Origin: Chelonoidis abingdonii | Taxonomy: Eukaryota; Chordata; Testudines; Testudinidae | Reading direction: 5' to 3' | Assembly: GCF_003597395.2 (NCBI RefSeq) | Contig: NC_133773.1 | Span: 60,253,407 to 60,317,406 of the forward strand | Length of the DNA: 64,000 nt | Shown here: positions 55,401-64,000 of the stretch, piece after piece | How the letters are laid out: the number at the start of each line of letters is the position of its first letter | Numbering within the stretch: position 1 is the stretch's first letter | The notes under the pieces: model-generated | Database searches by the model: none | What the model was told of the DNA's origin: nothing | Seen by the model: the letters and a program-made list of their open reading frames with translations, nothing else | Position numbers and translations under genes: made by a program

Positions 55401-57744
55401 CTGCTCTTCTCGCCTTAATTGTAAACCTCTTTGGGGAAGGGAATCCATCTTTATCTGCACTGTAAAACACTATGCATGTCTGTGGCCCTATGTATGTACT
55501 CATCCCAAGAAGTTCTCAATATGCTTTGACACTTTTTTCTTATTTTACGTTGTAATATCCTGTGTCACCCTTGTGGCCCTACGTTGAGAAATTCAACTTT
55601 CCAACAGTGGAAGGGATGAGATCCCCTCTGGAGCCCATCAATGAACTCTCCTTAATTGGTCTCAGAAGTTTGTTGAGAGGCTCTATGGCAATTCCATTCC
55701 CCATGTTCTGAGACCAAGTACACTTCACTCGAGCAAGACTCTGCGTATAAGGACCTGTTTATCAAACCTAAATAATTACAATGGCACAGGGGAGCATTAT
55801 AAGCTACCAAGAATATAACATAAAGGAGTCATAGCAGGGGTTAGGACATCTCCCCAGGTTCATATCCCTATTGAACAATGAAGTTTATGATCACTGGCTC
55901 TGCCAACTAGCCAGGTTAAGAGCGGACATGTTAGCTGGCAATCCTGCAGGTGTGTGTTATCTGTCCACAGTTGAGACACATACTTTGGTTAGCAAGGAGT
56001 TTCAGTTAACTGCTGTTAGGCAAACAAGGGTTGTACTGTTGATTAGATTGAATTATATCCCCCATTTCTTTTCTTTGTTATCCTTCCACACAATACTGTC
56101 CCCCAAAGTGATCCAGTTCTAGCTCATCTATCCTTATATAATAGCTTGGGCATGGCTCCCACTACAAATGGGCAACAATGATCACTACCTCCATAGAGAG
56201 AGTCGCTTAAAGAAAATATAAAACATTTCTCCTTCTTTCCTAGACAAGCAGGACCCAGGGATTAAAATTCAGATCTCTTCTGTTGTCATTAAACTGCCTG
56301 GCCAATACTAGTCATGATTTTTTATTTATCATTCAAGTAATTTAATGTACCTGCCTTGTTCAGGTCAAAGCAATCTATATTTAACTATTTAGCTATCCAT
56401 AAAGGATTTCTACTCTTTACAGTGACTTGTCTTCATGGCTCATGTACCAAAAAAGCCTCATTAAAGAGGGAAATAAAGCACTGCCCACCATTGTCCAAAT
56501 GATTTTTTAGATTTAAAATGCCAAATCAAGTAGAGTAAGATATTAAATACTTTAACACTAAAAATATGCAATATATGTATTAAAGCCAGTTATTTTAGTC
56601 AGAACATGTGATCCTAAATGACCCTTTCCTGTATAAATTACCACAAACACTCATACACACATTATAAGCAAGGTAAATACTAATTATTTGTTTTGCATAA
56701 ACAGGTAAGATTATCAAGATTTCTGCTGGGAACATTTATTTTTTAAGCAAGCATTCTTTCGGAGCAACTGACAGTTTTCATATGATGAGGTCATTAAATA
56801 TTTATGGAAGATAACAGCAGCTTGTTTCATTGTGAGACGGGAAAAATAATTAATCAACTGAAAAATTAAGAGGCTCTCTCAATCGTCTGAGTGGATTTTG
56901 TTACAATCAGTAACAAGAGAGTTTCTGTTGCCCTAGACAAAATGAAAGTATACACACCATTGACAGTTCAGTCAAACTTTCCCTATATCCAGCAACCAAC
57001 AAACTCCATCTCAGATACCGCAAGCTAAATGATACACATTTTGACTATTTGAAGGTCTACATTAGCCCCAACACAAAAGTCAGAGTTCATGAAAGAAATG
57101 ACTGTTGACTTTAACAAGACCTAAATCCTCCACACATTAACGTAAGAGTAAACTTTCAATTCTTAGATCCTTGTAGTAGTTATACTCCCAATATTTTCAC
57201 TCACAAAGATAACTCACATTAACACACAGAAGATGTTGTTCTAAATAAAAGGACTCTGAAAATTGATCGTTTACCAACACAACCAATACCGATACCAATG
57301 GCAAGAGAACTTCAGGATACTCTAAAAGGACGTTAAAATAATTCAGGCATTCAACTTTTGCTTTATCTGTGAGGCAAGCCCACTATTCTTTAAACCAATA
57401 CTTGTCAGCTACCTGATTTGTCATTTTACCCTTTATTTACTTCTTAATGAAAATTCTAATGAGAATGAAGGGTTTTAAATGGTGACAATGAAACAAAGTT
57501 ATACAAACCACAATTTGGAATAAAAATAAAGAAACGATTAAAAAACAAATGTCAACAGCACTGCTTTTCTATTTGATAACAGGATGAACCTAGAACAGTA
57601 CATAAAATGTACTATTTAGATTGTATTAGCGTATTCACATTGTAAAATCTTCTGGACAAGCATCAAGCCTTATCCTGTGTCTTGTACAGTAGCTAGTACA
57701 CTTCTGTGGGTTAAAATAACTAAATAATAATTAGCCTTCTGATT
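49468..57744. other. Long intronic stretch, mostly without recognised features
   Basis: About 8.3 kb of AT-rich DNA. It contains an (AC)13 microsatellite at 53607-53632, an ambiguous base at 51912, and a likely old repeat tail at 55400-55500 (TTGTAAACCTCTTTGGGGAA). No exon-like frames with splice sites found. Confidence 0.4.
53607..53632. repeat. (AC)13 microsatellite
   Basis: Uninterrupted AC dinucleotides, 26 bp. Confidence 0.95.
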
Positions 57745-59945
57745 ATGGATTCTGTTCTGGATGCAGAGGCACTAGAGAGATTAGAGTTCAAAGTCCCAAG
57801 ATTGTTGCTTATTGCCTGGTCCAGCAGAGAGGCTGAAAGCACTGAAGAGGGATGGGACACTTTCATCCCTTGGGTAAGTACCTCATATCAACCTCAGGAA
57901 AATCCCTTTATCTACTGTCTGTTACAGCTATCCCCCTATTCCATTTTGTTTTCTTACAGCTGTCCCCATACTCCATTTTGTTCTCCTCCTGTGGCTGCCC
58001 CTTCCCTGGCTGTTAAGTTGTTTACCAGGGCCATTGCCCTTCTCAAAGGGATGGCCACTTGTGCTAAGTGGGACCACTGCCCTGTTCAAAGGGTTAGTCC
58101 TGTTATCACCTTGTTAAACCTGGGCTCGGTGTAGGATAGGCAATGTCCAGAGCTGCAAGACCTATTGTGTTTTTAGAAGATCTTGGGCATGAGTCATAGG
58201 CCTCATCTGCTTTTGAGTCACCTACCTGCACAGGACTCTGCCCAGACATGTCTCTGTGCTTACATTACAGTTTTTTCCCTGGCTCCCCCCCCTGTGACAG
58301 AGGAGGCCTATCAAAAGTACTGGCGGGAAAAGCTGCCTGAGTTTGCCTTTAAAACAGACATTTTTAAAAACTAACAGCAGAAAGGTTCCTGATTGCTGCC
58401 TGGTCTGATCATCCAGGGGTTCTGGGGGGTCCTTCTCACTCTCGTTTTATTTTGGCATACCCCTGTTTTTTGACACCCCCCGAAGAACGAATTGCTGCCT
58501 GAGAGATCTCCTGATTATTGAGACCGTACCCAGCCTTCTGATGTTCTTGCTGCTTTTACCTCTGCTGCTGCCTTTGGGGCTGGTAAGAATCCCTCTGTGA
58601 AACTCTCTATACTTTCATTTATTATTTTAGCTGCTGGTCTCTGTCTCCCAACACACAGACTCAAGCTAAACCTTGGTCTGTGTCTTAAAACCTCTCCTAA
58701 ACTCTGCGCACTTTGCTTTAAAAATAAGCTTGTGCCGCTGCTAAGGTCTGCTCCTGTGGCCTTTGCCTCCGGGCTCTCTGCTTGCAGCTGTATCCACTGC
58801 TGCAGCCACCATCCTTGGCTTCCTGGGAAGCTGGATCCTGGCATAGACCACTCTGCCCTCTGTAACTTCCCCATAACATAAGGTGCACCATAGGTCTTGT
58901 TTCTTTTAGTTTTAATAAGTCATAGTTTGTTAAGATTATAGAGCTTGTAAGTTTCACTGCCTTTTGATAGGTTTGCTGCTTTGTGCTCCATATAGTTGCT
59001 TATATAAGTTTTTGCTTAGAATTGTGATATTTGTTGTTTGCCTAGTCGTGGTTAAGATAGAGTAAAGGTTTTTTGCTACTTGAATTCGTCTTCCCACTGT
59101 TACAACTCCCTCTGTGTGCTCTCCCGTTCTCCCTGTTACAACTCCTTGCTGCCCCCCACAGCCGACTCTGCATCACCCTGTGAAACTTCCCAAACCCGTT
59201 GCTGCTCTTTTTTCCCTGCATCTGTCACTCTCTCCTGTTATACTAAACTACCTTTGCTGCCCCACCACGCGTCTGCATCGCCCTCCAAACTTCCCGAACC
59301 CTTGCCGCTTTTTCCTTTGTTTTCGGTGTTGCCTTGTTGGCTTAAAACCTCTCTTCTAGCCCGCCTGTCCTTACCTTGCAGGGCTCAAGCCTCCGCTGCT
59401 TCCAGCCCGCACTCTCTCTCATTCAGTTGCCACTAATCATTCACTCTATCATTCACTCCCCCCCTCTCCTCCATTCCTTGACCCAGCCATTAGGTACACT
59501 CTTGCGATCACAGCCTCACAAATTAAGTCAGCAATTTCTCACTGCTTGTAACTATACACACTCAGTTGTCCTTCCACTTTTCAATATATTTTTGTATCTG
59601 CCATTAATACCATGGTGTTCATGTATATAAGGCAACTAACCACTTATACATTTATCTAAGATTGTTAACCATTTATATTAGAAGCTAGCATTTTAATTTT
59701 TGCATTTCTTTGTGTACAGTTTGCATTAGAGTTTGTTCCTAATAAAGCTGAGTTGTTTATTAACTGTACTGTATCCCCATGTGCCTACACTCCCACTTAC
59801 TGTACCCCACTGTTATGACTCCCTACACTGTTCAATAAGAATCCCCCCATCATTAGTCTATTGTAACACCCTATACCACCCATCCCGTTCGTATTTTATT
59901 GTTACTTCCCACCACTCCTCTTTCCTTTAATAAAGAAATTAATTG
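57745..59945 (+). repeat. Long low-complexity-coding, LTR-like repeat region (uncertain)
   Basis: The segment is C/T-rich and differs in composition from both flanks. It contains a local repeat (ACAGCTATCCCCCTATTCCA at 57926 and ACAGCTGTCCCCATACTCCA at 57957, both followed by TTTTGTT), poly-C tracts, and AATAAA motifs at 59741 and 59929. These suggest one or more LTR-type or other retroelement pieces, but I could not define ends or a target duplication. Several frames of 60-130 codons on both strands lack recognisable domains and are not called. Confidence 0.3.
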
Positions 59946-60245
59946 CACCCCCTGTATGTGTGTAATTGCTCCCCAAGGATCCATAATACCTGCTGTCAGG
60001 GGACATCTACGAAGCCCTGTATCTAACACCATCTCAATTTGAGTGTTATTGAACACACAGAACAACATTTAAAGGACTAAAGATCTAGAATTTGATTTCT
60101 GTCCTTCTTCCAGCACAGATTTTTGAGAGTCTCTAAGCTCACACTATCCTGAAATGACAAGGCCATCATTAATTACTGCAGAGAACTTCTTTGACCACAA
60201 CCTGCAAGTCTTTCATCTTTCATTAAGCACGGTAGAAAGAGCGTC

Positions 60246-61035
60246 TGTCATAAACAGATAGTTTAAGGGTTAATGTCTCTATTTACTGTAAAGGGTTAAG
60301 ATGCTCATAAACCTGGCTGACACCTGACGCAGAGGACCAATAGGGGACAAAGATACTTTCAAATCTTGTGGAGGGAAGCCTTTGTTTGTGCTCTTTGTTT
60401 TGGATGTTGTTCGCATCTGGGACAGAGGGAACCAGACATCAATCCAGGCTCTCCAATCTTTCGAAGCAAGTCCTCTCGTGTTCAAAATAAGTAACAGCCA
60501 GGCAGGTGGAGTATTTTATTTGTTTTTTCTCAACTGTAAATGTCCTTCTGCTGAGAGGATTTTACCTTCTGCTTGCTGTAACTTGAACCTAAGGCTAGAG
60601 GGGTTCCTCTGGGCTACAGATCTATTATCCTGTAAAGTATTCCATCCTGATTTTACAGAAATGATTTTTTTACTTTCTTTCTTTAATTAAAAGCTTTCTT
60701 TTTTAAGAACCTGATTGATTTTTCCTTTTTTAAGATCCAAGGGGCATTGGATCTGGACTCACCAGGGATTGGTGTGGGGAGAGGAGGGGGATGGATTAAT
60801 TTCTCCTTGTTTTAAGATCCAAGGGGTTTGGATCTGTGTTCACCAGGGAACTGGTGAAGTCCCTCAAGGCAACCCAGGGAGGGGAAGTTTTGGGGGGACA
60901 AAAAGTGCTCCAGACACTGAAATTTCTGGATGGTGGCAGAGTTACCAGATCTAAGCCAGTAAATAAGCTTACAAGTGTCCATGCAGGTCCCCACATTTGT
61001 ACCCTAAAGTTCAGAGTGGGGAAGGAACCTTGACA
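60246..61035 (+). mobile_element. Solo LTR of an endogenous retroelement
   Basis: It begins TGTCATAAACAGATAG and ends GAACCTTGACA, so it has the TG...CA ends of an LTR, 790 bp long. ATTAAA-type signals lie at 60686. An internal duplication of roughly 82 bp repeats AAGATCCAAGGGG...GGATCTG...CACCAGGGA at 60733 and 60815. Flanking GCGTC and AGCTC agree only partly as a short duplication. No internal coding region accompanies it, so it is a solo LTR, presumably from LTR-LTR recombination. Confidence 0.65.
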
Positions 61036-61237
61036 AGCTCTCTTTAGCTTACCAATAACATTTGTTGAAAATCACTAGTAGTTAATACCTCACTGTGGAA
61101 AAGGTTAGAAAAACTGTAGACTGATTATTCACGGAGACTTCATACAACTGGGAGCGAAAAGAGATAAAGACATATCGTATCTGTGTGTAAAAGATAAAGC
61201 AATCAAATAAAAAAAATCTCCTCCCCAATAGTTTAAG

Positions 61238-61497
61238 ATAGGGGTGCCCAGCGTGGTGCCCGCGGATGTGTGCCCACGTCCTGGCCGGCGGTTGAGCATC
61301 CACCAAAATGCACCGAATTTCAACAGCATTTCAGCAGCAATGCCTGTCGATGACGCCGCTTGCCGCTGACAAGCGGCGTCATCGAGAGGTGTTGCCGCCG
61401 AAATGTCGATGAAATTCAGCGGCATTTCAGTGGATGCCCGACCATCACCATGATCCTTCGTCTGGCGTCCACCAGACAAAAAGGTTGGGGACAACTG
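61238..61497. mobile_element. hAT-like MITE with CpG-rich hairpin
   Basis: It starts near AGGGGTGCCCAGCGTGG and ends near AAGGTTGGGGACAACTG, imperfectly inverted, as in hAT MITEs of the CAGGGGT type. The interior is CpG-rich and repeats GCATTTCAG. Target duplication not clear. Confidence 0.55.
61347..61385. repeat. Perfect 16-bp inverted repeat with 7-base loop
   Basis: TCGATGACGCCGCTTG (61347-61362) and CAAGCGGCGTCATCGA (61370-61385) are exact reverse complements around CCGCTGA. It lies inside the hAT-like MITE, so it is part of that element and not a host terminator. Confidence 0.9.
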
Positions 61498-61499
61498 CT

Positions 61500-62040
61500 G
61501 AAAGAGGTGTTTTTTAAAACACTGGAAATAAAGCGTAATCATATAATAATTTTTGCCTCTTTAAACAGGCATTCTAAAACCTAGTCATTCTGACAGAAAT
61601 ATTTGTTTGGTGTTTTACAATGACTGTTGAACATCTACCAGGACTTTACTCAGCAGCCTGCCACATTTTTATCATCCACAGCATGCTTCATTTACATATA
61701 CAATGTGATCTGGAGGGGCAGGGGGTGGTTTTTGGCTGGTATGTATTACAATATGTTTTGATATCTTTTTGGAAGGGGAAATGCATACATGTAGTAGTAG
61801 GATTTTATGTTTGTATTTTGTATAATTTAGAATAAAAATAATAAGATAATGTAGCATGTATTAAATGTATTAATGAATGATTTGACCATATCCTGCCACA
61901 ATTTAAAACAAACAAAAAAAAAAAGCAAGCACTCAAACAATTAATTACAGCATGATGGTGCAAAAGTCACTGGTCCCAAAGAAAAAAAAATCACTAAATA
62001 AATAGAGTGCCTTGCCATGAAACTTTGAGTTCAGCCTGCC
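61500..62040. other. Intronic sequence without recognised features
   Basis: AT-rich, a short A-run at 61911-61923; nothing recognised. Confidence 0.4.
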
Positions 62041-62270
62041 AAGACTTCCCTGGAGATTGTGTCGTGACCGACCGAACCTGGCTCCTACCTACCTGTGATC
62101 AACCTAGCTGGCCACTAGTTTGACCCAGACTCTGGACTGATAACTATAACATCGACTGGTGGAACAGTGTCTGTGTGATTAAATGCATATGATAATTGTT
62201 TCTTCAATAAATGCGGAGCATTGCCTTTTCCCCTGAAGATTCCATGTGCTTCTTATAAGCATAACATACA
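62041..62270 (+). repeat. Possible LTR 3' part
   Basis: A GC-moderate segment (GTGTCGTGACCGACCGAACC onward) leads to TTCAATAAATGCGGAGCATT and a CCTTTTCCCCTGAAGATTCC tail, which looks like the polyadenylation signal and U5 of an LTR. Ends and duplication not established. Confidence 0.3.
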
Positions 62271-64000
62271 AACTACATTTTATTTACGTGATCACTTCCG
62301 TCCACTCTTCAAAGTGTTTATCTAATTGTTCTTTGAAAATGTCCATATTTGCCACTCCTGAAATCTAACTGGCAATGGCTGATCAGTCCTAAATGTTTCA
62401 CAGTAAGTTCAAGCAAGTCTGAATTGTACACGTTTCTAACTAAATAAATATGCAGATTGTATTCATTTCAAGCAATAACACAACATGATTAAGTTTCACC
62501 TTTCAAAAAAAAAAGAAATGGGGGAACATCTTTTCATATAATTCAGATAACCCCTTTTCATGGTTTGCCAGATAATGGCAACCACAAATTATTAGGGAGA
62601 TCATCATTACTGTTCTTTCCAAAAGGGCTCATACAGCAGGAGAAGGTGGTTACAAGAAGAAGTTCCTGCTGTAGTATCATGCTGCACTTGAAGCCATGTC
62701 ACAACTTAAATTACCCTTAGAAACGCAGCTCTGAGAAATTTTACGAAGTAAGGAAAACTAGGGGCGGAAAACAGAGGAAGGAAAGTCCCTCATCCGAAGC
62801 AGCCCTGTGTGAGCTTTTCCCCCCTTCTCCTCCCTCTCTTCCTGGGCCATTAACAAAGTTATGGCAGGCTCACCACAGGCACGTTGGCATCCACTCTTTC
62901 ATATCAAGATACTATTTTTATGCCTCTGACATCATGACTTCCCAGTGAACAGGTACAGCTATGGCACCTTTCTAGCTGTGAACACCAACTAAAAATATTT
63001 TTCAACGTGCAACCGGATCTCTTACTTTGGGATTTTTTTTTTTTACTGTCAGATGAGTCTTAGAGTAAGCCTCTATCATCTTGAGAAAACAATAAACCCA
63101 AATCTTCAGTCTGGGGCTCTCCAACATACCACAGCAGCACAATACTTAGCATGTTGAGTCTCCAGAAGAGAATGCTTCCAAGCTGAGAATGTCATCAGAA
63201 TGGTTTCTATTTTATTTTAATGTAACATCTAAAATAAAATATTAAAAAACAGAGTCAAAATACTTTCTTCCTCCTCCTTCTGAGAGATGGAGCTATAACG
63301 CTTAAGCTATCCAGTGCAAAACATATTCTTTATTTATTTATTTAAAGCTGTAAATTTGAGATGGAATTAAGTTGATTCACAGTGAAAGGTGTGATGTCAT
63401 ACTTTTGGGTGTGACAACATGTCCTATTGCCAGCAAACTACATTCTGCAATAACACAATGTGGCAACATAAAGGAGTATGACAGTTTTGTGACAAGTACT
63501 ACAAAATCTTTATTCAAACTGGACCTGCTAATAGATAAGAGCCCACACTACTGTTCAGAATATCTAGTTAGTTAAAAGTATTACTAAATACTTTATTTCT
63601 ACAAATCTGGTCACTAACATTTAGTGCACTGAAGACCCTTGCATGCCAGGATGCTGCAAAGACTTGCAAACCTTCACTTCAAAGTGTCAGCTTGATATAA
63701 AAATTCTATAATAAAGCAGCTTTCATTTTAAAAATTAATCTTGGAAATTATATGGAGAATATAACTATATAATTAGGATAAACTCCCCTTCTCCCAAACC
63801 AAAGAAGATGAATGCTGTATATGTAGATCACCAATTGCTATAAATACTCGCCAGATGTACCAAGACACAAAAAAATGAAACTTGAATCAAGTGAAAAAGA
63901 TTCACAAATATCCTTCTAGGGCTCCTTGATACCCATTGAATTAAGGCTATTCTGCTTGGCTTCCAATTCCCTTTGGTTATTTTCCTTGTTACAAAAGAAC
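62271..64000. other. Intronic sequence to the window end
   Basis: AT-rich; a TTTA microsatellite lies at 63330-63344. No exon or repeat termini recognised. Confidence 0.4.

Noticed and set aside
58597..59436. Frames of 80-119 codons in the C/T-rich region
   Set aside because: Low-complexity Ser/Pro/Leu composition expected from CT-rich DNA; no domain seen.
61347..61385. Hairpin as a transcription terminator or ncRNA
   Set aside because: The organism is eukaryotic and the hairpin belongs to a MITE; no T-run follows.

Overview
The window reads as intronic DNA of a reptile, most likely a turtle. It is AT-rich, has no bacterial-style gene density, and is packed with old CR1 LINE 3' ends lying antisense to the + strand, MIR-like SINEs, many short hAT and PIF/Harbinger-type elements with recognisable terminal repeats and target duplications, LTR-like repeats, and one almost complete tyrosine-recombinase (DIRS-type) retrotransposon. 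The turtle assignment is inferred from this mix of families.

Only one host coding exon is well supported: 30494-30660 on the minus strand. It is a 167-bp exon with a good acceptor (T-run then TTAG) and donor (AG/GTAAAG), encoding 55 codons of a neurobeachin-family (BEACH) protein, best matching LRBA, with NBEA as the alternative. The window is therefore mainly two large introns of that gene, transcribed right to left.

Layout. 1-790: Harbinger-like element running off the left edge. 791-1677 and 2423-2475: an old DIRS fragment split by a hAT element (1686-2414). 2981-5337: a Harbinger-like 5' end joined to a hAT 3' end, then another hAT-like element carrying a LINE ORF2 tail. 5.3-16 kb: mostly unique intron with a MIR, a 472-bp fold-back hAT (12399-12870) and a Tc1/mariner-like element. 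16-25.7 kb: a dense nest of MITEs, L3-like LINE, CR1, hAT and LTR-like repeats. 25.7-36.5 kb: mostly unique intron around the exon. 36.5-41.9 kb: SINEs, GC-rich repeat, LINE tail, MITEs, CR1 within CR1. 43405-49064: the DIRS element. 49.5-57.7 kb: mostly unique. 57.7-62.3 kb: LTR-like repeats. The remainder is unique.

The DIRS element (5,660 bp, minus strand, same direction as the host gene) has non-identical inverted terminal repeats, an internal complementary region equal to the joined right and left ends, and gag, RT/RNase H and tyrosine-recombinase reading frames in order, the last two overlapping. All three frames carry frameshifts or stops, so this copy should not be autonomous. It is the most distinctive system in the window.
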